The notes: generated from the sequence alone by a model not told the origin. Positions 1-7,050 are shown, counted from the first letter of the stretch. The stretch is DNA of 8,688 nucleotides from Deltaproteobacteria bacterium (GCA_019314005.1 JAFDAE010000079.1:1-8688); one strand, 5' to 3'. Made by a program: numbers and translations.

Positions 1-322
1 TGTTTCAAAAAAATCTCACTCTCTGAACAATTTTTCAAAAAACAATTTATGTTTTGTTGATGCTAACCGATATAGATAGTTAATTAAGATTCAGACAGTT
101 TAATTCGTCTGTACGATATATGGCATAAAATTAGTCATCAGTATATAATTAGCATAAAATTGATAATAATTTAGAATAACTTATGACAATATACTTGACA
201 GGCCAAGCGTGTCTGTTAATAAAAGTGTTATAGAAATTCCCTTTTTTTTCAGGGAAATAGAAAACCATATATAGGGTAGGCGTATTTTTTACTCAAGGTT
301 TTGATGCGTAGGAGTCGATAAT
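1..322. other. AT-rich non-coding leader upstream of the pilus operon
   Basis: No convincing coding region is seen on either strand here. The stretch is strongly AT-rich compared with the genes that follow. Visible elements are a 10-base direct repeat GCATAAAATT at 123-132 and 152-161, a TATAAT at 144-149 without a good -35, a perfect TTGACA at 195-200 with an imperfect inverted repeat around it (TTGACAG at 195-201, CTGTTAA at 213-219), and a small hairpin (TTCCCT 237-242, AGGGAA 251-256) whose loop is a T-run. The end of this region provides the ribosome binding site of the first gene. It most likely contains the promoter and any operator for the operon downstream, but no single promoter can be fixed by eye. 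Confidence 0.6.
195..222 (+). promoter_or_regulatory. Possible sigma-70-type promoter for the xre-pilMNOPQ operon
   Basis: A perfect -35 hexamer TTGACA lies at 195-200. With a 16-base spacer the -10 would be TAATAA at 217-222, which matches the consensus at only three of six positions. The hexamer sits inside an imperfect inverted repeat (TTGACAG ... CTGTTAA, 195-219), so a repressor could cover it; the HTH protein encoded 100 bases downstream is an obvious but untested candidate. The perfect TATAAT at 144-149 is an alternative -10 but lacks a recognisable -35. Confidence 0.25.
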
Positions 323-523
323 ATGGAAAACAATGTACGTCAAATTAGAGAGTCTCTTTTAATGAGCAAAGCAGAGCTTGCCAGAAAAGCAGGTGTCTCA
401 CCCATAACTATTGACAGGCTTGAAAAGGGAATGCCCTGCCGGATGGAAACCAAACGAAAGATCATATTAGCATTGGGATATAATGTAAGCGAAAAAGACA
501 AGGTCTTTGGGAGCGAGGATTAA
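323..523 (+). CDS. Small XRE-family helix-turn-helix protein at the head of the pil operon
   Basis: A 66-residue protein that is almost entirely one Cro/C1-type HTH domain. The helix-turn-helix spans about residues 15-36: KAELARKAG forms the positioning helix and SPITIDRLEKG the turn, recognition helix and typical end. There is no second domain for ligand sensing or dimerisation, and the C-terminus is a short charged tail. The ATG start is supported by AGGAG at 310-314, eight bases upstream. The gene ends two bases before pilM starts, so the two are almost certainly co-transcribed. The family binds DNA as a repressor or activator; the target is not visible. From its position I infer control of the pilus operon itself or of other pilus genes. 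The HTH assignment is firm; the regulatory target is not known. Confidence 0.85.
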   Translation: MENNVRQIRESLLMSKAELARKAGVSPITIDRLEKGMPCRMETKRKIILALGYNVSEKDKVFGSED

Positions 524-525
524 TT

Positions 526-1587
526 ATGCTTTTTGCCAAAAAGGACCACTTGATAGGTCTGGATATCGGATCCAGGTTTATTAAAGTAGCCGACATCCGA
601 CAAGACTCTAATGGGTTGGCTTTAAAACATTTTGGCATGAAATCTTTGCCAATGGATACTATTGCGGAAGGAATTATTAAAGAACCCGATGTAATTATCG
701 AAACCATAAAGGATCTCATATCAGAATCGAAGCTTAAAGAAAAAAATGTGGCGGTTTCCATTGCGGGGTATTCGGTAATTATAAAAAAGATTGTCCTTTC
801 TAAAATGTCCGACGAAGAATTGAGTGAAAGAATTCAATTTGAGGCGGAACAGTACATCCCTTTTGATGTACAAGATATGAATATAGATTTTCATATCTTA
901 GGGGATAGTGATCAGAATCCGAATCAGATGAAGGTCATGCTCGTCGCAGCGAAAAAAGAGGTTGTCGATACTTATCTCGAGATACTTAACAGGGCGGGCC
1001 TGACTCCTTGCGTGATCGACGTAGATGCCTTTGCCCTGGAGAATGCTTTTGCAACCAATTATTTTTTTGGGGATGAGGATGGAGAAATAGTACTCATTGA
1101 CATAGGAGCAAACAAGATTAATATCAATATCTTGAAAGATAATGTATCTGCGCTGACCCGTGATGTTGCTTTGGGGGGTGAACAGATTACAAAAGAAATC
1201 ATGTCCGAGTTCGGCCTTTCATTTGACGAGGCTGAGGCGGTCAAGACGGGGACCCCCTCTGATAAAGTTTCTCCTTACGCCCTGCAAGATATCGTTACGA
1301 AAATCAGTTCCAATTGGTGTAATGAAATTAAAAGAGCTATTGATTTCTTCTATACCACCGATTCCGACTTAAATATCAAACGTATATTTTTAAGTGGAGG
1401 ATGTGCGCAGATTGAAGGTCTGATTGACCTTCTTAAAGTTGAGACATCTGTTGACGTGGAACTACTTAATTCTTTTAAAGCATTGTCCCTAGAAGTAAAA
1501 CATATTGATTCTCAGTACTTACAAAGGGTGGCTCCACAGGCTGCCATTGTTGTCGGGTTGGCGCTACGGAGAGTGAGTGACAAATGA
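526..1587 (+). CDS. pilM: Type IV pilus inner-membrane-platform protein PilM (actin-like ATPase)
   Basis: A 353-residue PilM of normal family length. PilM is a cytoplasmic FtsA/actin-like protein that binds ATP and the cytoplasmic tail of PilN, connecting the pilus motor side to the PilNOP alignment complex. The N-terminus shows the phosphate-1-like motif GLDIGSRFIKVADI (residues 11-24). A second nucleotide-binding strand, LIDIGANKININI, lies near residues 189-201, and the adenosine-type motif LSGGCAQIEGL near 288-298. Between them is the SHS2-type insert with the family pattern EAEQYIPFD. There is no signal peptide or membrane segment, as expected. The ATG has GAGG at 515-518, seven bases upstream, and lies two bases after the xre stop. 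The TGA stop overlaps the pilN start (ATGA, 1584-1587), indicating translational coupling. Confidence 0.96.
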   Translation: MLFAKKDHLIGLDIGSRFIKVADIRQDSNGLALKHFGMKSLPMDTIAEGIIKEPDVIIETIKDLISESKLKEKNVAVSIAGYSVIIKKIVLSKMSDEELSERIQFEAEQYIPFDVQDMNIDFHILGDSDQNPNQMKVMLVAAKKEVVDTYLEILNRAGLTPCVIDVDAFALENAFATNYFFGDEDGEIVLIDIGANKININILKDNVSALTRDVALGGEQITKEIMSEFGLSFDEAEAVKTGTPSDKVSPYALQDIVTKISSNWCNEIKRAIDFFYTTDSDLNIKRIFLSGGCAQIEGLIDLLKVETSVDVELLNSFKALSLEVKHIDSQYLQRVAPQAAIVVGLALRRVSDK

Positions 1588-2177
1588 TTAAGATTAACCT
1601 GTTACCATTTAGAACCGCCAGGAAAAAAGAGAATATTCGACGGCAGGTTAGCATATTTCTTGGCCTTGTTGTGCTGGTGTTGAGCGCTTTGCTCTTTGTT
1701 TGGGATTCAATGTCCAGAAAGATTGGAACGCTTAACACAGATATTAAAACTGTTAAGGCCGAGTTGGCTACCTATGAAGAGACAATTCGTAAGGTAAAAG
1801 AGTATAAAAAGAAACTGAAAACAGTTAACACCAAAAAGGGTGTTATTAAAAAACTGGAGCTTGAACGTTCCGGGCCGATTAGAATTATGGATGCCATGAC
1901 CCAGTGTGTGGTTCGCAACAGGATGTGGTTGAAGAGCATGGAAGATAAAGAGGGATTCCTTAATATAAAAGGGGTTTCAGTAGACAACGCGACAATAGCA
2001 CGGTTTATGAAAAATTTGGACAAGTCAAAGTACTTTGGCAACGTTGATCTAACATCTTCAAAACAGGTCAAAATTGATAAGAAGTTAAAATTTAAAGAAT
2101 TCGTAGTAAAGTGTAAGACAGTTAATCCGGATCTGGTAAATGTAAGCATACAGTCGGCCTCAAAGGGGGTAAAGTGA
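1584..2177 (+). CDS. pilN: Type IV pilus assembly protein PilN
   Basis: A 197-residue bitopic inner-membrane protein. PilN heterodimerises with PilO in the periplasm and docks PilM through its cytoplasmic N-terminus. The docking motif is present as INLLPF at residues 4-9, followed by a basic stretch (RTARKKENIRR), a single membrane segment at about 22-40, and a periplasmic helical/coiled-coil region at about 43-95. The C-terminal part (about 110-180) fits the small ferredoxin-like fold of the family. The start overlaps the pilM stop by four bases, with a purine-rich GGAGAG a short distance upstream. The stop overlaps the pilO GTG start. Length and gene order are as expected. Confidence 0.94.
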   Translation: MIKINLLPFRTARKKENIRRQVSIFLGLVVLVLSALLFVWDSMSRKIGTLNTDIKTVKAELATYEETIRKVKEYKKKLKTVNTKKGVIKKLELERSGPIRIMDAMTQCVVRNRMWLKSMEDKEGFLNIKGVSVDNATIARFMKNLDKSKYFGNVDLTSSKQVKIDKKLKFKEFVVKCKTVNPDLVNVSIQSASKGVK

Positions 2178-2791
2178 AAAAATTAGAACTCCCTAAAATT
2201 CCGTTTGAAAAGATCGGCGCTCTCAGCAGGGTTCACAGGATATTAATATGCGCGGCTACCTTTTTACTTTTGATGGTTGGCTTTTATTTCCTTATTTATG
2301 CTCCCAAATCCGAAGAGATTACCAGACTGTCCGGAGAATATTCCAGGCTGCAAGGTGAATTGGCAAAAGCGAAAGAGCAAACAAGGACTTTGGCAAGATT
2401 GGAAAAAGAGTTTAAAGCGGCTGAGATCGAGTTTAAAAAAGCGCGGCGACTTCTTCCTGATAAGAAAGAGATCTCCCAACTTTTGGAAGGGGTGACCATG
2501 GCCGGGCAATCAGTGGGACTGGAGTTTCTCTTGTTTAAACCCGAACAGGAGGTTGTGAAAGGCTTTTACGCTGAAATTCCTGTAACCATCAAGGTAAACG
2601 GTTCGTACCACAACACAGCCCTTTTCTTTGACAAAGTTAGTAAGCTGCCTAGAATAGTTAATATCTTTAATATAAAGATTAAAGGTGAAAAAAAGTCGTA
2701 TATGTTAACCACTTCGTGTATTGCAAAAACCTACAGATTTATAGAAGGTTCAGATGCTGCTTCTTCAAAAGGGAAAAACACAAAGCAATAA
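2174..2791 (+). CDS. pilO: Type IV pilus assembly protein PilO
   Basis: A 205-residue inner-membrane protein and partner of PilN in the periplasmic alignment complex. The layout is a short basic cytoplasmic tail, a membrane helix at about residues 23-42 (ILICAATFLLLMVGFYFLIY), a long charged helical/coiled-coil region at about 46-95, and a C-terminal alpha/beta domain containing the family-like stretches FYAEIPVTIKVNGSYHN and LPRIVNIFNIKI. The start codon is GTG, overlapping the pilN TGA (GTGA, 2174-2177), with GGGGG just upstream at 2165-2169. The 3' end overlaps pilP by 38 bases. The PilO C-terminus binds the unstructured N-terminal part of PilP in known systems. Confidence 0.94.
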   Translation: MKKLELPKIPFEKIGALSRVHRILICAATFLLLMVGFYFLIYAPKSEEITRLSGEYSRLQGELAKAKEQTRTLARLEKEFKAAEIEFKKARRLLPDKKEISQLLEGVTMAGQSVGLEFLLFKPEQEVVKGFYAEIPVTIKVNGSYHNTALFFDKVSKLPRIVNIFNIKIKGEKKSYMLTTSCIAKTYRFIEGSDAASSKGKNTKQ

Positions 2792-3590
2792 TTTGCTCAC
2801 AGGTACTTGGCAGTGCCTCTTGTTAGGGTGCGCCTTTTTTATCTGTTTGGCAACGGGATGCAAGGAACCCCCCCCTTCTCCTAAAGAGGAGGGAGTTGTT
2901 CGCCAGAAGATTGTAGTGCAAAAGAGTGTAAAAGTAAAACCTGCTGACTCAAAAAAGGACTCCAAGAGTTCTGAAAAGGATACGCTTAAGGATGCTAAAG
3001 TGCCTGCAAAACCGGTAACGACCACGGAACCAAAGGAACAAAAAGGGCCGGCCGGTCTTGTCTCTGAAACAGTTCAGGAAGAAGCGATACCGTCTGCTTC
3101 GAAAGAGTCTCAACAACCGACAAGCCAGCCCGTCTTAGAAAAAGGGGAAAAAACAATAAAAGAACCGGTTACAAAAGAGGGACAAAAAACTGAGAGGCCG
3201 GTGTATTCCTATAACCCTGTAGGGAAAATAGATCCTTTTAGGCCGATTCTCAGCGACAGAGCAGATGGGGGGCCATCTGGTTCGAAAAAAAGGCCGGAGA
3301 GAACGGCTCCGCTGACACCCCTTCAAAAAATAGATATCAATCAGGTTAGTCTTGTAGGTATCATAGTGTCTCCAAAAGGGAATACGGCCATGGTCCAGGA
3401 TGCTTCAGGAAAGGGCTATATTATTGCCAAAGGCACCTATATCGGAACGAACTTCGGTAAGGTGGTCAAGGTATTGAAAGATAAGGTTGTCGTACATGAA
3501 GAGGTTGAGGATTATATCTCCGGCCGCATTAAAACCCGGGAGGTTACGTTGGAACTTCCCAAACAATATAATAACGGGAGTATGCAATGA
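2754..3590 (+). CDS. pilP: Type IV pilus lipoprotein PilP with an extended linker
   Basis: A 278-residue PilP, longer than the roughly 170-180 residues usual in well-studied species. PilP is an inner-membrane lipoprotein joining PilN/PilO to the secretin PilQ. Residues 1-36 form a lipoprotein signal with a hydrophobic core and lipobox ATGC (Cys36), followed by KEPPPSP. Residues about 40-155 are low-complexity (Lys, Glu, Pro, Ser, Thr) and look disordered. The folded C-terminal domain begins at about YSYNPVGKIDPFRPIL and continues with QVSLVGIIVSP, AMVQDASGKGYIIAKGTYIG and a beta-rich end, all typical of PilP. The ATG at 2754 has AGAAGG at 2743-2748, five bases upstream; a downstream TTG at 2793 would lose the basic n-region. 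The stop overlaps the pilQ start (ATGA). Confidence 0.92.
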   Translation: MLLLQKGKTQSNNLLTGTWQCLLLGCAFFICLATGCKEPPPSPKEEGVVRQKIVVQKSVKVKPADSKKDSKSSEKDTLKDAKVPAKPVTTTEPKEQKGPAGLVSETVQEEAIPSASKESQQPTSQPVLEKGEKTIKEPVTKEGQKTERPVYSYNPVGKIDPFRPILSDRADGGPSGSKKRPERTAPLTPLQKIDINQVSLVGIIVSPKGNTAMVQDASGKGYIIAKGTYIGTNFGKVVKVLKDKVVVHEEVEDYISGRIKTREVTLELPKQYNNGSMQ

Positions 3591-5875
3591 GCCGAACTAC
3601 AGAAAAATTTTGGCATTACAATTATAGGGTGGGGCTCCTTGGTCTAATAGTATTGATTCTTTTGTTGGGATGTGCGCCACGTGCCACCACCAAACCTGAC
3701 ATCGAAAAAGATATCTCTGTCCGGAATATAATTCATAATATAGATGTGAGAGAGAATGACAGTGACGTATCGGTTGTTATTACCGCCTCACAGCCATTGC
3801 CGTATGTAGCATTGCCCAATCCGTTGGGGATGGATATCATTTTTGAAAACACCGCTTTTGAGTCTTTTCAGGAAGATGTCCCTGTTGAGAACGAACTGGT
3901 TAAGTCGATCAGATGTGACCTAAACGAGGAGGCCCGTTCGGCGCGTATAAAGCTTAATTTGGGAGTGCCTGCAAAACATGAGGTATTGAGAGAAGGTAAT
4001 GATCTTATAATTAAATACGAAAAACCTGCTCTCTTATATTCTGCAAAAGAGGAGATAGAGGATGTAGAAGATACGGAAGAAGCTACAGAAGTTGTCCCCA
4101 CCGAACAAAAAGAAACAAAGACAGAACAGGTTCCGGATACGGAAACTATTACAAAAAAGCCGGCATGGGTCAATCGAGTCGATTTTGAAACCCAAAAAGA
4201 GGGAAAATCCCGGGTTGTCATTGAGACTTCTGAAAAGGTGCCGTACGAAATAAAACGGTTGGATAAAAAGGTTGTCTTGGTTCTGAACGATACAAAGATG
4301 TTGCAGTACCAGGAGAGGCCGTTGATTACTACACGGTTCAAAAGCGCGGTCGACCGCATAAGTCCGATACGGGCACGAGACAAGAAAGATACAGTGCTTA
4401 TTACCGTGGAACTCCGTGAAATGGTTCCATATCGCCTTGAACAAAAAGAGAACCTCTATGTTCTTCATTTCGATCCATCAACTGTTCCCCCACGTCCTCT
4501 ATCAGCGGCCCGGCTTCCGGAATGGGAGGAAATACTCCAGGAAGGCATAACAGAACTGGTTGAAAAAAAGCCTGAACCTGAAAAGGAAGTCGTCCCAAAA
4601 GAAGAAGCGGTTGTAACAGAAACCGGGAAAAAATACACAGGCCAGAAAATTTCACTCGAATTCCAGGACGCAAATATTCATAATGTATTTCGGATACTTG
4701 CTGAAGTTAGCGGACAAAATTTTGTCATAGGAGAAGATGTCAAGGGTCAGGTTACCTTGAAACTGATCAATGTCCCATGGGATCAGGTGATGGATCTGGT
4801 CTTGCAAATGAACAAGTTAGGGCTGGTGCGCGAAGGGAATATCGTGCGCATTGCCACGCTGGAGACCTTGAAAAAAGAAAAGGACGCCTTGGCCGCTAAG
4901 CTAGCATCAGAACAAAAGGCTGATCCTCTGTTTACCGAATATATCGCGATAAAATATGCCAAGGCTACAGACATAAAAGACCGATTGGATGAAATAAAGA
5001 GTAGCCGTGGTACCGTGACCGTGGATGAACGAACCAATATTATTATTATGCGTGACATTCAAAAGGCCATCAAGGAGGCCATTGATATTGTAAACTTACT
5101 TGATATCGCAACTCCACAGGTACTGATAGAGGCCAGGATAGTAGAAGCGTCAAGTAGTTTTTCCCGCGAATTAGGAATACAGTGGGGAGGATCTTATACC
5201 GGTTCCAGCACACATACCACTACGACGGTTGCCGGCGCAGCAGGGTCGAACTACCTGGTAAACTTGCCTCCGGGGGCGGGATGGACAAGTGGAATCGGGT
5301 TTAACTTCCTCAGATTAGCGGGGTCTACATTAACGCTTAATGCTAACCTTTTGGCCATGGAAAGCCAGGGGCGGGGCAAGATTATCTCTACTCCCAAGAT
5401 CGCCACGTTGGACAATGTGACGGCTACGATACAGCAAGGCGATAAGGTGCCGTATCCCAAGCAGTCAGAAGACGGGATATCGGTTGAATACGCGGCTGCA
5501 ACGCTTATGCTGGAGGTTACGCCGCATATCACCCCTAACAAAAAAATCAGCCTGGTAATAAACGTGAAAAAGGAAGCGCCTGACTGGCAACATACTGTTC
5601 AGGGCGCTCCATCTATTACTACAAAAGAGGCCCAGACCGAGCTCTTAGTCGGTGATGGTGAAACAGTGGCTATCGGCGGCATCATCATAGGGGAGCAGTC
5701 CTGGTCCGAGCAAAGAGTGCCGTGGTTATCGAAAATTCCGATTCTTGGCTGGCTGTTTAAGTCTAAATTGAATGCCAACACTAAAACAGAATTGTTGATT
5801 TTTATTACCCCAAAAATAATCGAAAGTGATGATAAGGAACATGTTACAACTGCCGGAAATGATATTGTCAGCTAA
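3587..5875 (+). CDS. pilQ: Type IV pilus secretin PilQ, predicted lipoprotein with two AMIN domains
   Basis: A 762-residue outer-membrane secretin that forms the channel through which the pilus exits. Residues 1-29 form a lipoprotein signal ending in LLLGC (Cys29). Two AMIN domains follow at about 48-147 and 193-298; this domain binds peptidoglycan in known proteins. They are separated and followed by Glu/Lys/Thr-rich linkers. The secretin STN/N0 domain lies at about 350-425 (FQDANIHNVFRILAEVSGQN), the N1/KH-like domain at about 449-508, and the secretin core at about 512-747. The core contains the family pattern PKIATLDNVTATI, the signature VPWLSKIPILGWLFKS and the terminal strand ELLIFITPKII. 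The start overlaps the pilP stop and has GGGAG at 3576-3580, six bases upstream. Nothing appears truncated. Confidence 0.97.
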   Translation: MSRTTEKFWHYNYRVGLLGLIVLILLLGCAPRATTKPDIEKDISVRNIIHNIDVRENDSDVSVVITASQPLPYVALPNPLGMDIIFENTAFESFQEDVPVENELVKSIRCDLNEEARSARIKLNLGVPAKHEVLREGNDLIIKYEKPALLYSAKEEIEDVEDTEEATEVVPTEQKETKTEQVPDTETITKKPAWVNRVDFETQKEGKSRVVIETSEKVPYEIKRLDKKVVLVLNDTKMLQYQERPLITTRFKSAVDRISPIRARDKKDTVLITVELREMVPYRLEQKENLYVLHFDPSTVPPRPLSAARLPEWEEILQEGITELVEKKPEPEKEVVPKEEAVVTETGKKYTGQKISLEFQDANIHNVFRILAEVSGQNFVIGEDVKGQVTLKLINVPWDQVMDLVLQMNKLGLVREGNIVRIATLETLKKEKDALAAKLASEQKADPLFTEYIAIKYAKATDIKDRLDEIKSSRGTVTVDERTNIIIMRDIQKAIKEAIDIVNLLDIATPQVLIEARIVEASSSFSRELGIQWGGSYTGSSTHTTTTVAGAAGSNYLVNLPPGAGWTSGIGFNFLRLAGSTLTLNANLLAMESQGRGKIISTPKIATLDNVTATIQQGDKVPYPKQSEDGISVEYAAATLMLEVTPHITPNKKISLVINVKKEAPDWQHTVQGAPSITTKEAQTELLVGDGETVAIGGIIIGEQSWSEQRVPWLSKIPILGWLFKSKLNANTKTELLIFITPKIIESDDKEHVTTAGNDIVS

Positions 5876-6932
5876 GATAAAAGTATTTAAGATCTCTTAC
5901 CTTATTTGTATCTTACTGGTATTCGGGATATTTGATCCTATAGGCTCGTGGGGAGAAGAGGAACAAACCTCCATGGAGAAGACTACCCGATTTGAGACCG
6001 GTTTCTATTATACCATCCAAAAGGGTGATACCCTATGGGATCTTTCCAGACATTTTTACGACTCACCGTATGTTTGGCCTGACTTGTGGGAGAAAAATGA
6101 ATACATACGCAATCCGCATTGGATTTATCCGGGAGGCCGTATTAAACTTTATAACAAGACTGATATAAGCGCACTTCCAGCTCCTGAAGTTCCTGCAACG
6201 GAAATGCCGACAAAACAAAAACCGCGTAAATTTATCACCTACGACTATATAGATAGAGCGGGGTTCATACGCAGGAAAGCTGTTAGAGGGTTTGGAGAGA
6301 TTCTGGGTTCCGTGAAACATAAGGACCTGCTGAGTCTCGGAGATACGATTTATATCCATAGCTACGGGGGTGCTGCATTTAAATTGGGGGATAAATGTAC
6401 TGTGTTCAGAACATATAAAACCCTGAAACATCCTTTGCAAAAAAAGAAGGTTGGTGTTCAACACCTTATCCTGGGTATTGTTGTTATAACCGAAGTATTG
6501 CCTGATATGGTTACAGGCAATATCGTAGAATCGTACAGAGAAATACACCCTGGAGATCCGTTGATGCCCTATGAGAAACAGTCACCCAAAATAGAGCTGG
6601 TAGAAAGCGTCTCCGATCTTGAGGGAATAATAATTTCGGCAGACGAAAAAGACAGGGAAAGTATACTCTGTGAAGGCATGGTCGCCTTTATTGATAAAGG
6701 AGAGAATGATGAAATCAAAGTCGGCCAATCGTATGACATCTACATGCAGGAAGAAGAAACATATTATGCAGATGACGACAAGAGACATGTCTTGCCTCCT
6801 CCTCTTGTCATAGGAAAGATGCTGGTTATCCGTACAGAGAAAACCACTGCCACAACGTTGATCACCAAATCCAGTCGAGACATCCGCATAGGGGAGAAGG
6901 TTCATGCCGGGCCTTCCTGCATAGCTGAATAG
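5826..6932 (+). CDS. LysM-domain periplasmic protein, TsaP-like, linked to PilQ
   Basis: A protein of up to 368 residues with an N-terminal signal sequence (core about ISYLICILLVFGIF), a LysM peptidoglycan-binding domain at about residues 60-108 (YYTIQKGDTLWDLSRHFYDS ... NPHWIYPGGRIKLY), and a beta-rich remainder that looks like two copies of one unit: each contains a GxI start, a stretch on a gated glycine, a Tyr/Phe-Arg or Ile-Tyr strand, and a TxxxIxxSxxxIxxGD/E ending. This matches TsaP, the LysM protein with a FlgT-C-like domain that tethers the PilQ secretin to peptidoglycan in Myxococcus and Neisseria. The start is uncertain: GTG 5826, ATG 5829, ATG 5841 (AAGGA only two bases upstream) and ATG 5859 are all in frame and all overlap the pilQ end. 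ATG 5859 would give the most compact signal peptide. The overlap implies coupling to pilQ. The LysM call is firm; the TsaP role is inferred. Confidence 0.85.
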   Translation: MMIRNMLQLPEMILSAKIKVFKISYLICILLVFGIFDPIGSWGEEEQTSMEKTTRFETGFYYTIQKGDTLWDLSRHFYDSPYVWPDLWEKNEYIRNPHWIYPGGRIKLYNKTDISALPAPEVPATEMPTKQKPRKFITYDYIDRAGFIRRKAVRGFGEILGSVKHKDLLSLGDTIYIHSYGGAAFKLGDKCTVFRTYKTLKHPLQKKKVGVQHLILGIVVITEVLPDMVTGNIVESYREIHPGDPLMPYEKQSPKIELVESVSDLEGIIISADEKDRESILCEGMVAFIDKGENDEIKVGQSYDIYMQEEETYYADDDKRHVLPPPLVIGKMLVIRTEKTTATTLITKSSRDIRIGEKVHAGPSCIAE

Positions 6933-6948
6933 TCAAGGGGCATAAGTA

Positions 6949-7003
6949 GTAGCGCAGGGCTTTAGCCCTGCTTTTGTTGGGCAGGGCTAAAGCCCTGCGC
7001 TAC
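6949..7003. repeat. REPIN/BIME-like nested palindrome with GTAG/CTAC ends
   Basis: A perfect 23-bp inverted repeat (arms 6949-6971 and 6981-7003) separated by nine bases (TTTTGTTGG). Each arm is itself a hairpin: GCAGGGC, loop TTTA, GCCCTGC at 6954-6971, and GCAGGGC, loop TAAA, GCCCTGC at 6981-6998. Outside each hairpin lies the tetranucleotide GTAG (6949-6952) or its complement CTAC (7000-7003). This is the architecture of two repetitive extragenic palindromes in head-to-head array; known REPs carry a GTAG recognised by their RAYT (TnpA-REP) transposase. It sits in the spacer just past the LysM gene stop. No target-site duplication is visible. Copy number in the genome is unknown from this window. 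Confidence 0.75.
6954..6978 (+). terminator. Possible intrinsic terminator of the pilMNOPQ-LysM operon
   Basis: The left hairpin of the palindrome has a seven-pair GC-rich stem (GCAGGGC/GCCCTGC) with a TTTA loop and is followed at once by TTTTGTT. That is the form of a rho-independent terminator 21 bases after the LysM gene stop. The T-tract is short and the larger 23-bp fold competes with it, so termination may be partial. Confidence 0.35.
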
Positions 7004-7014
7004 ATTCCAAGCAT

Positions 7015-7050
7015 TTATCCATTCATCCACCAACCCGTCCATCCAACCAA
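7015..7050. repeat. Degenerate TCCA/ATCC-rich tract
   Basis: Between the palindrome and the AT-rich patch the + strand reads as imperfect iterations of TCCA/TCCAnC (TATCCATTCATCCACC, then CGTCCATCCAACC), pyrimidine-rich with almost no G. It looks like a decayed short tandem repeat. No function is apparent. Confidence 0.4.

Noticed and set aside
121..136. TGGCAT at 121-126 as a second sigma-54 -24 element
   Set aside because: There is no GC at the required 10-base spacing after the GG (the bases there are GT), so the -12 is missing.
2793..2795. TTG as an alternative pilP start just after the pilO stop
   Set aside because: It lacks a ribosome site and would remove the basic n-region of the lipoprotein signal; ATG 2754 has AGAAGG with good spacing.
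3868..4468. Long antisense open frames over pilQ (171 and 144 codons)
   Set aside because: They lie wholly within a well-supported gene, have composition typical of a reverse shadow, and show no recognisable domain or ribosome site.
6063..6548. 161-codon antisense open frame over the LysM gene
   Set aside because: Opposite a gene with clear LysM and signal sequence features; the reverse translation shows no family pattern.
6949..7003. The inverted repeat as ends of an insertion sequence or MITE
   Set aside because: Only nine bases separate the arms, there is no target-site duplication, and no transposase is nearby; a REP-type element fits better.
7015..7050. TCCA-rich tract as a CRISPR array
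   Set aside because: The units are a few bases long and irregular, with no 25-40 base repeats or unique spacers.
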